Shown here: one piece after another, positions 1 to 8,397 of the stretch
Layout: every line of letters starts with the position of its first letter
How positions within the stretch are numbered: the first letter of the stretch is position 1
Origin: an uncultured SAR86 cluster bacterium
Lineage (GTDB): Bacteria > Pseudomonadota > Gammaproteobacteria > Magnimaribacterales > AG-339-G14
DNA: 41,605 nt
Direction: 5' to 3'
Assembly (NCBI GenBank): GCA_902536295.1
Contig: CACAWS010000003.1
Location: forward strand, 1 to 41,605
Notes under the pieces: model-generated
What the model saw: only the letters and a program-made list of their open reading frames with translations
Told to the model about the DNA's origin: nothing
Databases searched by the model: none
Program-made: the position numbers and the translations under genes

Positions 1-1
1 T

Positions 2-679
2 AAAAAAGCATTTGCTTGCGATCCAACTTCAGCATTTGGGGGAATTATAGCGGCCAATAAAGAGATAGATGAAATAACTGCAAATTATTTAATAGAAAAT
101 CAGTTTATCGAGGTAGTGGCCGCTCCAAGTTTTACAAAAGCCGCTGTAAATAAGTTTAAGAATAAAAAAAATATCCGTTTATTGGAAATTAAAAGTCTAA
201 AGAAAATGGATCCAGGTTTAAAATTTCACTCTATCGATTCAGGATTACTGGTGCAAAGTAATGATTCTGGAGAGATTGATAACAAAACTATAACTGTAGT
301 GACAGAAAAAAAACCTAATGAAGATGAGTTAAAAAATGCTCAATTTGCTTGGAAAGTTTGTAAGTATGTAAAATCTAATGCAATTGTTTATGCCTCCAAA
401 AATCAGACATTAGGAATTGGGGCTGGGCAAATGAGTAGAATTGATAGCGCTGAAATAGCTGCAAAAAAAGCTAAAAAAGCTGGTTTCGATCTCAAAGGTT
501 CTTGTATGGCTTCTGATGCATTTTTTCCATTTAGAGACAGTATCGACGAAGCGGCAAAAAATCAAATTTCATGTGTAATCCAACCTGGCGGTTCTATAAG
601 AGACGATGAGGTCATTTCAGCGGCAAATGAAGCAAACATGATTATGATATTTACTGGCATGAGACATTTTAGACATTAA
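2..679 (+). CDS. purH: PurH, bifunctional AICAR transformylase/IMP cyclohydrolase (5'-truncated)
   Basis: This is the C-terminal part of PurH, which carries out the last two steps of IMP synthesis: formylation of AICAR from 10-formyl-THF, then ring closure. The frame is open from base 2, so the gene begins before the window; a GTG at 116 is only an internal Val codon. The first visible residues include DPTSAFGG, a signature of the AICAR transformylase domain, and the end FTGMRHFRH is the usual PurH C-terminus. About 225 of roughly 520 residues are present, so the N-terminal cyclohydrolase domain and the catalytic Lys-His pair lie outside. The stop codon abuts the purD start with no gap, the usual purH-purD operon. 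Identification is secure. Confidence 0.96.
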   Translation, partial: KKAFACDPTSAFGGIIAANKEIDEITANYLIENQFIEVVAAPSFTKAAVNKFKNKKNIRLLEIKSLKKMDPGLKFHSIDSGLLVQSNDSGEIDNKTITVVTEKKPNEDELKNAQFAWKVCKYVKSNAIVYASKNQTLGIGAGQMSRIDSAEIAAKKAKKAGFDLKGSCMASDAFFPFRDSIDEAAKNQISCVIQPGGSIRDDEVISAANEANMIMIFTGMRHFRH

Positions 680-1945
680 ATGAAAGTTCTCGTAATAGGT
701 TCTGGAGGACGAGAACATGCCATTACATGGAAATTAGCTCAAAGCGATCTTTGTGAGGAAATTTATGTTGCTCCAGGAAATGCTGGGACAGCAAATGAGC
801 CTAAAACAAAGAACATAGATTTAAAAGCTGAGGATTTGGAAGGATTACTAGATTTTGCAAAAGCTAAAGAGATTGACTTAAGTATCGTTGGCCCAGAGGC
901 TCCTCTTGTAATGGGGTTAGTTGATTTATTTGAGGAAAATAACCTTCTATGTTTGGGACCAAATAAACTCGCCGCTCAAATGGAAGGATCTAAAATATTC
1001 ATGAAAGACGTCTTAAATAAAGGGAACATTCCTACTGCGGATCATAAAGTATTCTCTGATGCTGTAACTGCTAGAGAATTTCTAGAAATCTGTGAAATTC
1101 CGATTGTTTTGAAAGCAGATGGATTAGCTGGTGGCAAAGGAGTGATAGTTGCATTTTCTAGAGAGGAGGCATTTGAAGCGCTAAATAGCCTTATGGTTGA
1201 GCAAAAACTCGGTTCAGCTGGAGATAATCTAGTTGTAGAAGAATTTTTAAAGGGAGAAGAAGCTAGCTTCATTGTCTTGTGTGATGGGAAAAATGTAATT
1301 CCTTTAGCAAGCTCTCAAGATCATAAACAAAGAGATGATGGTGATAAAGGTCCCAATACTGGTGGTATGGGAGCTTATTCCCCTACTCCCCTCATCACGA
1401 ACGAATTAAATGATGAGATTATGAACAAAATAATTAAGCCGACTCTAGCAGAATTAAAAAACAGAGGCATAGAATATAAAGGATTTTTGTATGCGGGATT
1501 AATGATCGAAGAAAATGAGATAAAAGTCTTGGAGTACAACTGTAGATTTGGCGATCCTGAGACTCAACCGATATTAATGAGAATGAGAAGTGATTTTTTA
1601 CAGCTTTGTTTAAAAGCATCAAAAACAGAACTAAAGAACGAAATTATTGAATGGGACGATAGATATGCTTTGGGAGTCGTAATGGCATCAAAAGGCTATC
1701 CGGAAAAATATGATACAGGCTTTAAAATTTCTGGAATCTCAGAAGAAAATGAATCAACTAAAGTATTTCATTGCGGAACAAAAAATAAAGCCGGAGAAAT
1801 TCTTACTGATGGAGGTCGTGTACTCTGCGTAACAGGATTAGGTAAAAGTCTAGAAAATGCTTTTCAATCCACTTATGAATTAACCTCAAAAATTTCTTGG
1901 AACGGAGCTTTTTATAGAAAGGATATTGGAAAAAGGAATAAATGA
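680..1945 (+). CDS. purD: PurD, phosphoribosylamine-glycine ligase
   Basis: GAR synthetase of purine synthesis joins phosphoribosylamine and glycine using ATP in the cytoplasm. The 421 residues match the usual length of about 430. The N-terminal GSGGREHA motif, the ATP-grasp loop LKADGLAGGKGVIV (about residues 144-157) and the segment NTGGMGAYSP with the FGDPETQ motif near residue 290 are all present. The ATG follows the purH stop directly, so the two are probably translationally coupled. It converges on trpC with only three bases between the two stop codons, leaving no room for a terminator. Nothing looks damaged. Confidence 0.98.
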   Translation: MKVLVIGSGGREHAITWKLAQSDLCEEIYVAPGNAGTANEPKTKNIDLKAEDLEGLLDFAKAKEIDLSIVGPEAPLVMGLVDLFEENNLLCLGPNKLAAQMEGSKIFMKDVLNKGNIPTADHKVFSDAVTAREFLEICEIPIVLKADGLAGGKGVIVAFSREEAFEALNSLMVEQKLGSAGDNLVVEEFLKGEEASFIVLCDGKNVIPLASSQDHKQRDDGDKGPNTGGMGAYSPTPLITNELNDEIMNKIIKPTLAELKNRGIEYKGFLYAGLMIEENEIKVLEYNCRFGDPETQPILMRMRSDFLQLCLKASKTELKNEIIEWDDRYALGVVMASKGYPEKYDTGFKISGISEENESTKVFHCGTKNKAGEILTDGGRVLCVTGLGKSLENAFQSTYELTSKISWNGAFYRKDIGKRNK

Positions 1946-1948
1946 TTT

Positions 1949-2731
1949 TTAACTTAGAATTTCCTTCAAAGCTTTGCCTGGACTTTGCTCCTTCATTAAG
2001 CTTTCGCCAATTAAAAAACTATGTATTCCATGTTCTTTGCAGGAAAGGATATCTTCTCTCTTAGAAATTCCACTTTCTGAGATAACTGTAATATCAGAAG
2101 GTATCTGTTTTGCTAGCCTAATTGATAAATTTTTATCTACATCAAATGTTGTAAGGTCTCTATTGTTAATGCCCAATAGCTTTGGATTCATTGCTAAAGC
2201 ATCAATTAACTCAGCTTCAGAATGAACCTCAATAAGAATATCTAAATTTAGCTCATTAGCAAGTTGAAAAAAATCACTCAATTGAACCTTGTCCAGAGCC
2301 GCCATAATTAAAAGGACACAATCACCACCATAGGCTTTTGTTTCATATATTTGATATGGATCAATCATAAAGTCTTTTCTTAGGATGGGTAAATCACAAG
2401 TAGTTCTTACTGTTTCCAAATATTCTAGTTTTCCTTGGAAAAAAGGTTCGTCTGTAAGAATACTCAAACAAGCAGCACCATTTAATTCGTATTCTTCAGC
2501 AATCTTTTGAGGATCAAAATCTTTTCTAATTAATCCTCTGCTGGGAGAAGCTTTTTTTATCTCGGCAATAATTGCAGTTTCTTCATTAGCAACCTTCGTG
2601 GAAATTGCCTTTTTGAAATTTCTTTTTTTAAATTTTTCGAAATCATCTTCCAGAGAAGCAATAGGTCTAGAAGAGAGAGATTTTTTTACCGTCTCTTTAG
2701 TAATTTCTATTATTTTATTAAGCTGATTCAT
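1949..2731 (-). CDS. trpC: TrpC, indole-3-glycerol phosphate synthase
   Basis: This enzyme closes the indole ring from carboxyphenylamino-deoxyribulose-5-phosphate in tryptophan synthesis. It is a stand-alone (beta/alpha)8 barrel, not fused to TrpF. Visible family motifs are IAEIKKASPSRG with the catalytic Lys, LRKDF, and the C-terminal ISESGI and FLIGESLM phosphate-binding segments. I start it at the ATG at 2731 (MNQLNKII), giving 260 residues. A longer reading to 2761 adds ten residues that look like read-through of the trpD end. With this start it overlaps the trpD stop by 14 bases, so the genes are probably translationally coupled. It is the last gene of the minus-strand block. Confidence 0.96.
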   Translation of the reverse strand: MNQLNKIIEITKETVKKSLSSRPIASLEDDFEKFKKRNFKKAISTKVANEETAIIAEIKKASPSRGLIRKDFDPQKIAEEYELNGAACLSILTDEPFFQGKLEYLETVRTTCDLPILRKDFMIDPYQIYETKAYGGDCVLLIMAALDKVQLSDFFQLANELNLDILIEVHSEAELIDALAMNPKLLGINNRDLTTFDVDKNLSIRLAKQIPSDITVISESGISKREDILSCKEHGIHSFLIGESLMKEQSPGKALKEILS

Positions 2732-3749
2732 TGAAAGTATTTGAAAAAGATGCAAGATCATTAAGTTTTTTTAAAGCTTGACCAGATCCTATAACTTCAA
2801 TTGCAATTTCAAATGCACTTTCGAAATTACTAGCTATGCCCGAAACGTAAATCACTGCAGCTGAATTCAAAGAAACAACATTTTCACCAGCTGTGAAATC
2901 TTCATTACCTAAAGTTGCTTTAATAAGGCCCAGGCTATCAAATGGTGACTTAATTTCCAGATCTTTAAAATTTTTTTGATGAATGTCGTAAGTTTTGGGA
3001 TCGATCTCATATTCTTTTATTTTCCCCTCATCTAATTCAGCAACTAAAGTTTTATCTACTGAACTTATTTCATCGAGACCATCATTGGAATGGAAAACCA
3101 TTGCTTTATTACTACCTAAATTTTTTAAAGTTTCTGTAACGGGAATAATCCACTTTGAATCGTATACTCCTAAACTTTGCCTTTTGGCATTTGCTGGGTT
3201 TGTTAAAGGGCCGAGAAGGTTAAAAATTGTTTTGTCAGCAATTCTTTTTCTCGCAGGCATGACATATTTCATTCCAGGATGAAAATTTGGTGCAAACATA
3301 AATCCGATTCCTATTTTTTCTATACATTTTGCAACTTCCTCTGGCTTCATATTCAAATTTACATTTGCTGCTTCTAATAAATCTGCGCTTCCACTTTTTC
3401 CTGTGGCCGTTCGGTTTCCATGTTTAGCAATTTTTACACCTGCAGCTGATGCAACAAAGGCAGATGCTGTTGAAATATTCATCATACTTTTTCCAAGGCC
3501 GCCAGTGCCGCAACAATCGACAAGATTAGCTTGTGATTTCAATTTTACTTTAAGAGAAGAATTTCTCATCGCTAAAACTGCTCCTGTCAATTCATCTGAA
3601 GTTTCTCCTTTTTTCGATAAAGATGTTAAGAAATCTTCTATTTCCTGGTCAGCAACTTTGCCCATAAAAATATCTTGCATAATAGTAGCTGACTCAGTCT
3701 GAGTCAGATCATTTGATAAAACTTTTTTAATAATTTCCTTAGAACTCAT
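2718..3749 (-). CDS. trpD: TrpD, anthranilate phosphoribosyltransferase
   Basis: TrpD transfers the phosphoribosyl group of PRPP to anthranilate. The 343 residues are the normal length. It shows NIST, AKHGNR, KSGSADLLEA, FMFAPNFHPGMK and the metal-binding DGLDE motif. The glycine loop normally read as GTGGDG is GTGGLG here (Leu85), and the usual SSKSGS serines are partly changed to TGKSGS. In the Sulfolobus enzyme the equivalent Asp is tied to magnesium inhibition (family knowledge from memory), so the enzyme may be active with altered metal response. It overlaps trpG by 4 bases and trpC by 14. No frameshift is seen. Confidence 0.96.
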   Translation of the reverse strand: MSSKEIIKKVLSNDLTQTESATIMQDIFMGKVADQEIEDFLTSLSKKGETSDELTGAVLAMRNSSLKVKLKSQANLVDCCGTGGLGKSMMNISTASAFVASAAGVKIAKHGNRTATGKSGSADLLEAANVNLNMKPEEVAKCIEKIGIGFMFAPNFHPGMKYVMPARKRIADKTIFNLLGPLTNPANAKRQSLGVYDSKWIIPVTETLKNLGSNKAMVFHSNDGLDEISSVDKTLVAELDEGKIKEYEIDPKTYDIHQKNFKDLEIKSPFDSLGLIKATLGNEDFTAGENVVSLNSAAVIYVSGIASNFESAFEIAIEVIGSGQALKKLNDLASFSNTFNESA

Positions 3750-4312
3750 TTCAAATAAAGAAAATTTGATAGTATTTTTTTTCCATTTTCAGTTTTTATA
3801 GATTCTGGGTGAAACTGAACCCCTGAGATATTGTAAACCTTGTGTTTAATTCCCATAATGACGCCATCTTCAGATTTTGCTGTAATTTCTAGTTCATCTG
3901 GCAATGATTGAGGATCAATAGTCAAAGAGTGATATCGAGTCACTAAAAAATTATTTTCAATATTTGAAAATAAAAAATTTGAATTGTGCTGTATTTTCGA
4001 TAATTTACCATGCATAGGTTTTGGGGCTTTCACAATATTTCCACCAAAGGCCTCACCAATAGCTTGATGTCCGAGACAAACTCCAAGAATCGGAAGATCT
4101 GCTTTAAATTCTCTAATTATTTCTAGAGAAATGCCTGCTTGTTTAGGCGCACAAGGACCAGGAGAAATTACTAAGTATTCAGGCTTTAATTTTCTTGCCT
4201 CTTTAATTGTGATCTCATCATTTCTGTACACTTTCACTTCTTGTCCCAATTCTCCAAAATATTGAACTAGGTTGTAAGTGAATGAATCATAGTTATCTAT
4301 CATCAGCAACAT
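3746..4312 (-). CDS. trpG: TrpG/PabA, anthranilate synthase glutamine amidotransferase subunit
   Basis: This is a class I glutamine amidotransferase that supplies ammonia to TrpE. The 188 residues match TrpG/PabA. The oxyanion region SPGPCAPKQAG, the nucleophile elbow GVCLGHQAIGEAFGG (Cys about residue 79) and the HPES end of the triad (VQFHPES, about 167-173) are all present. It sits between trpE, with a one-base TAATG overlap, and trpD, with a four-base overlap, which supports a TrpG assignment. In many gammaproteobacteria the same subunit also serves PabB for folate, and sequence alone cannot exclude that double role here. Confidence 0.95.
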   Translation of the reverse strand: MLLMIDNYDSFTYNLVQYFGELGQEVKVYRNDEITIKEARKLKPEYLVISPGPCAPKQAGISLEIIREFKADLPILGVCLGHQAIGEAFGGNIVKAPKPMHGKLSKIQHNSNFLFSNIENNFLVTRYHSLTIDPQSLPDELEITAKSEDGVIMGIKHKVYNISGVQFHPESIKTENGKKILSNFLYLK

Positions 4313-5658
4313 TAATCCATATCCTCGATTGCTTTAAAAATTGATTGAGCTTTATTCAAAGACTCTTGAAATTCTGACTCAGGATCTGAATCGTGCACAA
4401 TTCCGCCTCCCGCTCTCACTTTAATTGTATTGTTTTGTATCACAGCGGTTCTTATGGCAATTGCTGTATCCATATTTCCAGTCCATGATAAATATCCAAC
4501 CGCTCCTCCATAAATTCCTCTTCTGTCAGGTTCCAGCTCGTCTATTATTTCCATAGCTCTTACTTTAGGGGCTCCAGATAAAGTGCCTGCGGGCAGTGTA
4601 GCCTTTAAAACGTCTATAGCAGAGTGATTTTCATTTAAATCTCCAATAACGTTTGATACCAAGTGCATCACGTGAGAATATTTTTCGATAATCATTTGAT
4701 CGGTTGTCTTAACACTTCCCGTTTTAGCAATTCTTCCCACATCGTTTCTTCCAAGGTCTATAAGCATAAGATGCTCAGCAATTTCTTTTTCATCGTTTTT
4801 TAGTTTTTCTGCCAACTCTGCATCTTCTTTTTCATTTTTTCCTCTCTTGATTGTTCCTGCTATTGGTCTTACTGTGACTTGATTGTTTTGAAGTCTAACC
4901 AAAATTTCTGGAGAAGCACCTACAATATGCAAATCATCAATTTTTAAAAAATACATGTAGGGGGAAGGATTTAATTTTCTCAATGATTTATATAAATTTA
5001 TTGGAGAACCTTCAAATGGGCTTGAAAACTCTTGGCCATAAACTACCTGCATCACATCTCCTTCGATAATATAGTCTTTGATTTTCTTTACGTTATTTAA
5101 ATAGTCTTGTTTAGAAACAGAAGAGATAAAATTTATTCCTTTTTTTTTGGGCTCTTCTATTTCTTTAAAGGGAGTTCGAACAATATCTAAAATTTCCTCA
5201 ATTCTAGATAAAGCTTGATCTTGATTTTCTTCATAATCATTAACAATTACAAATAATCTTTTTTCGTAATTGTCATAAACAATAACTTCATTTGAGATCA
5301 TTAAAGATATTTCTTCATAATTCAATTTCGGTTTTGTTGAATTACTTAGTTTGTTCTCTATTAATCTGATCGTATCGTAACTAAAATAACCAACTAAACC
5401 TCCAGAAAAATCTGGAAGACCTTCAACCTTTTCTGTTTTGTGCAATTTTATAAAAGAGTCAATTTCTTCAAGAGGATTATTTTTAAAACTTATTTTATTT
5501 TTTGTTGGTAACCCAATAATTGAATATTTTGCCCATTTCTCCCCTCCTTCCACACTCTCAAAGAAATAAGAATTTTTTTCATCCAAAAACTTTAAATATA
5601 TATCTAAAGGGGAAAATTCTTCTCCAGAAATATTTTTAAAAAAAGCCTTTCGTTTCAT
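4312..5658 (-). CDS. trpE: TrpE, anthranilate synthase component I
   Basis: TrpE makes anthranilate from chorismate with TrpG-derived ammonia. The chorismate-binding domain is complete: GDVMQVVYGQ, VGASPEILVRL, RPIAGTIKRG, LIDLGRNDVGRIA, LPAGTLSGAPKVRAMEII, and GAVGYLSW, ending in VRAGGGIVHDSDPESEFQE. The N-terminal FFESVEGGEKWAKYS corresponds to the LLES region that binds tryptophan for feedback inhibition, so feedback control is plausible. At 448 residues it is shorter than the usual ~500, with a compact N-terminus. No leader peptide or attenuator is seen, since the DUF192 gene stops three bases upstream; transcription probably comes from further up. Confidence 0.96.
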   Translation of the reverse strand: MKRKAFFKNISGEEFSPLDIYLKFLDEKNSYFFESVEGGEKWAKYSIIGLPTKNKISFKNNPLEEIDSFIKLHKTEKVEGLPDFSGGLVGYFSYDTIRLIENKLSNSTKPKLNYEEISLMISNEVIVYDNYEKRLFVIVNDYEENQDQALSRIEEILDIVRTPFKEIEEPKKKGINFISSVSKQDYLNNVKKIKDYIIEGDVMQVVYGQEFSSPFEGSPINLYKSLRKLNPSPYMYFLKIDDLHIVGASPEILVRLQNNQVTVRPIAGTIKRGKNEKEDAELAEKLKNDEKEIAEHLMLIDLGRNDVGRIAKTGSVKTTDQMIIEKYSHVMHLVSNVIGDLNENHSAIDVLKATLPAGTLSGAPKVRAMEIIDELEPDRRGIYGGAVGYLSWTGNMDTAIAIRTAVIQNNTIKVRAGGGIVHDSDPESEFQESLNKAQSIFKAIEDMD

Positions 5659-5661
5659 TGC

Positions 5662-6078
5662 TTATTCATAAATTAAATTATATTTTCTTAAAAGCTCGCC
5701 TTTATTGGCTTCAATAACAACTTTAGCTTCGTGACAAATTTTCTTCTTAGAATAAGGTTGGCCTTGTTCAAGAATAAAATTTTTATCATCATCAATAAAT
5801 AAAATATCTATTGCAATAATTGTATTTTTCATCCACATACATCTATATTTAGAGTCACTCCATAAAAAATGAAGTTCATGATTAGGTTCTAATTTTTCTT
5901 GAAACATTAAACCCTTTTTCCTTGCTTCATCAGTGGTTAAAAACTTCATACAGCTTTTTTTATCTATTCCCAAGCTAAAACCTTCGGAACAATTAATTTC
6001 ACTCGCAAAAAGATGTATTGCAAATAAATTAAAAAAAATTATCCCTAAGATTTTTAATTGCATTAGAGTAATTTTCAT
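5662..6078 (-). CDS. DUF192 family exported protein
   Basis: This small protein has a DUF192 domain: EARKKGLMFQEKLEPNHELHFLW, then MWMKNTIIAIDILFID, and a C-terminal VVIEANKGELLRKYNL. The function of the family is not established. I start at the ATG at 6078 (MKITLMQLKILG), which gives a hydrophobic N-terminus ending in HLFAS, so it is probably exported to the periplasm. A start at 6063 (MQLK) is also possible, and a reading back to 6135 is unlikely. Either way its 5' end lies inside rpe, overlapping by 35-50 bases. In Pseudomonas the gene between rpe and trpE is gph, so DUF192 takes that place here. Confidence 0.8.
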   Translation of the reverse strand: MKITLMQLKILGIIFFNLFAIHLFASEINCSEGFSLGIDKKSCMKFLTTDEARKKGLMFQEKLEPNHELHFLWSDSKYRCMWMKNTIIAIDILFIDDDKNFILEQGQPYSKKKICHEAKVVIEANKGELLRKYNLIYE

Positions 6079-6697
6079 TATTAAAGATTGCAGATCCAGC
6101 AACAAACGTATCTGCCCCAGCAGATGAAATATCAAAAATATTTTCTGAATTTACTCCGCCGTCTATTTCTAATCTGACTTCAAGATTCTTTTTATCAATT
6201 TGTTGCCTCAAATTTTTTATTTTATCCAAAACATTAGGGATAAATTTTTGACCTCCAAATCCTGGGAAAACACTCATAAGTAGGACCATGTAAATATCAC
6301 TTAAATATGGGTCTAAAACATCTAAGGAAATATCAGGATTTAAAACTAATCCAGGTTGACAACCTAATTTTTTTATTAATTCTAAGGATTTAGCTGGATC
6401 ATTTGAAGCTTCTGGATGAAAAGTTATTGACGTTGCGCCACTATCAGCAAACATTTTTATTAAATCGTCTACAGGTTGAACCATCAAATGAACATCTATA
6501 GGACAAGAAATATTATTTTTCCTGAGAGATTCGCAGACCATAGGTCCGACAGTTAGATTTGGAACAAAATGATTATCCATAACGTCAAAGTGAATCCAAT
6601 CTGCACCAGCTTCTACAACATTTGTGACTTCTTCCCCTAGCCTTGCAAAATCGGCAGATAAAATGGACGGAGCAATGATATTTTTTTGTTTTGGCAT
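6029..6697 (-). CDS. rpe: Rpe, ribulose-phosphate 3-epimerase
   Basis: Rpe interconverts ribulose-5-phosphate and xylulose-5-phosphate in the pentose phosphate pathway. The 222 residues match the family. The metal and active-site motifs are complete: IAPSILSADFARLG, HFDVMDNHFVPNLTVGP, DVHLMV, SVFPGFGGQKF and EIDGGVN. Twelve bases separate it from murU upstream, and its 3' end overlaps the start of the DUF192 gene. The rpe-trpE neighbourhood is also found in Pseudomonas, which supports a gammaproteobacterial origin. Identification is secure. Confidence 0.97.
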   Translation of the reverse strand: MPKQKNIIAPSILSADFARLGEEVTNVVEAGADWIHFDVMDNHFVPNLTVGPMVCESLRKNNISCPIDVHLMVQPVDDLIKMFADSGATSITFHPEASNDPAKSLELIKKLGCQPGLVLNPDISLDVLDPYLSDIYMVLLMSVFPGFGGQKFIPNVLDKIKNLRQQIDKKNLEVRLEIDGGVNSENIFDISSAGADTFVAGSAIFNNENYSNAIKNLRDNFF

Positions 6698-6709
6698 ATG
6701 TAAATTTTA

Positions 6710-7375
6710 CTATTCAGTGATTGCAAGGTCTAATTCTTCAATATCGCTTACTTCATTAACATTTTTAACCAGTCCATGGAAAACCTCTCCAGTAATTTGG
6801 TTTTCTTTGACTAAAGGTTTAAGCACATCGTTCCATAGCTCTTTATTTGAAGCTTTACCTAAGGGAATAACTCCTGGATCTATTAGAGAAATACCCGAGT
6901 ATGTAAATTCCCTGTCTCTTGTATCTGAACTAATTTTTGAATCCAATAAATTAAAATCTCCAATATTTTTATCATTTTTTTTAATTAGCACTAAATGAGC
7001 TTTATTTTTTAAATCTTTTGATAGAAGTCTTTTAAATGGATAATCCGTCCATAAGTCTCCGCTAATTAATAAAAAAGGAGAATCATTTAAAAAATTTTTG
7101 CCTTGAATCAAAGCGCCGCCAGTTCCCAATAATCTCTTTTCAAAAGAATAATTAATTTTTAAATCTAATTTTTTTCCATTTCCAAAATAATCAACAATTT
7201 GATCACCTAAATAATGGAGATTAATAACTATCTCTTTTACTCCTGCGCTTCTGAGCTTAATCAGACTCCATTCCAATAAAGGCTTCCCTTTTATTTCGAT
7301 TAATGGTTTGGGAATATTGTTAGTAATGGGCTTTAATCTTTTGCCTTTTCCTGCAGCTAGAATAAAAGCTTTCAT
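6710..7375 (-). CDS. murU: MurU-like nucleotidyltransferase (N-acetylmuramate-1-phosphate uridylyltransferase)
   Basis: This is a sugar-nucleotide pyrophosphorylase of 221 residues. The N-terminal nucleotide-binding signature is AAGKGKRLKPITNNIPKPL, followed by IKGKPLLEW, GTGGAL and a metal-binding SGDLWTDYP segment. MurU makes UDP-MurNAc from MurNAc-1-phosphate and bypasses fosfomycin-sensitive de novo synthesis in the Pseudomonas recycling route. The specific call rests on pairing with the kinase gene immediately upstream (4-base ATGA overlap) and on the nearby lptD, the same arrangement as in Pseudomonas. By sequence alone it could be another hexose-1-phosphate nucleotidyltransferase. Confidence 0.85.
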   Translation of the reverse strand: MKAFILAAGKGKRLKPITNNIPKPLIEIKGKPLLEWSLIKLRSAGVKEIVINLHYLGDQIVDYFGNGKKLDLKINYSFEKRLLGTGGALIQGKNFLNDSPFLLISGDLWTDYPFKRLLSKDLKNKAHLVLIKKNDKNIGDFNLLDSKISSDTRDREFTYSGISLIDPGVIPLGKASNKELWNDVLKPLVKENQITGEVFHGLVKNVNEVSDIEELDLAITE

Positions 7376-8388
7376 AAAAGTATTTTTTCCAATTTAATCT
7401 TTAAAGGTTCATTTAGTAAGAATATTGAGCCTGAGAAATTTTCTAATTCTAAATAATTTCTCGAGGTGTTTTGCAGATAATTGATTAGTATTGGAAAGTC
7501 TTTAGTTCTTTCTAATCTATTTAACTGCTCATAAACTTGAGATAATTTTCCTAAAATTCTTATCTGTCTCTGGATGCTTGCAAAATCTATAAATTTGACA
7601 AGCAATTTTAAGTTAAGTTCCATTCCCAATTCTTTTTTAATTTTGGCATTATATTTACAATACCAGTTTTGAATTTTTTCTTCTGGCCAATTGTGGTAAA
7701 GGTCTTTAAATAGTGACGCTGGATCAATGCCTATAGGGCCTATTACAGCGTCTTGGAAATCTAAAACTCCAGCCATTTTATCTTTGGTAAGTATCAAGTT
7801 CCTACATTCAAAATCATAATGACAAACTACCTCGGGTTGACTTTTTAGTTGATTACATACGAATTCATAACCCTCTTTGATCTCTTTAAGTAATTGTCCA
7901 TCTGACAAATCTAGAAAATTATAAAAAAAATATTTTTCAAAAAGACCCCAATTCATTTCAAAAATTGAAGAGTCCAATTTTCTAAAAATTCCTACATTTT
8001 TATCAATCGATTGAATTTTAATTAATTCATTGATCGCCAACTCATGATAAACATCTGGATCTTGACTTAAATTAAATTGAAAAATCTTGTCTCCAAAATC
8101 TTCTACAAGAATTAATCCTAAATCTTCATCGTAGGAAAAAATCTTTGGCACATTCACATTATTTTTATAAAAATAATTTCCTTTAGTAATGAACGAAAAA
8201 ACGCTTTCTTCAATCCCTGATGGGACTTTCATCAGTATTGAAGAATTTTTTAAAGATCTTATTCTAAAAAATTCTCTTTCACTAGACTCTATCCTTAACT
8301 GTTCTGTAGAAAGAATTTTCCCAAAACCATTGGTCTTAAAAGAATTTTCAAGCCAACTTTTTTGAACAGAAGATAAATTCGGATTCAA
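7372..8388 (-). CDS. amgK: AmgK-like anomeric sugar kinase (MurNAc/GlcNAc kinase), APH fold
   Basis: An aminoglycoside-phosphotransferase-fold kinase of 338 residues. The catalytic loop HYDFECRNLIL (about residues 190-200) and the metal motif GVLDFQDAVIGPIGIDPASL are clear, and the DFQDA form is typical of AmgK. AmgK phosphorylates recovered MurNAc at C1, and MurU then activates it, so the overlapping pair forms a peptidoglycan recycling module. The best start is TTG at 8388, preceded by AGGA seven bases upstream and only nine bases after the SDR stop. The next in-frame ATG lies about 50 residues inside and would remove part of the nucleotide-binding lobe. Confidence 0.87.
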   Translation of the reverse strand: MNPNLSSVQKSWLENSFKTNGFGKILSTEQLRIESSEREFFRIRSLKNSSILMKVPSGIEESVFSFITKGNYFYKNNVNVPKIFSYDEDLGLILVEDFGDKIFQFNLSQDPDVYHELAINELIKIQSIDKNVGIFRKLDSSIFEMNWGLFEKYFFYNFLDLSDGQLLKEIKEGYEFVCNQLKSQPEVVCHYDFECRNLILTKDKMAGVLDFQDAVIGPIGIDPASLFKDLYHNWPEEKIQNWYCKYNAKIKKELGMELNLKLLVKFIDFASIQRQIRILGKLSQVYEQLNRLERTKDFPILINYLQNTSRNYLELENFSGSIFLLNEPLKIKLEKILL

Positions 8389-8397
8389 TAATTCATC

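Noticed and set aside
2995-3702. Plus-strand open frames opposite trpD
   Set aside because: The trpD motifs in the minus frame are complete; these frames have no ribosome site or family similarity.
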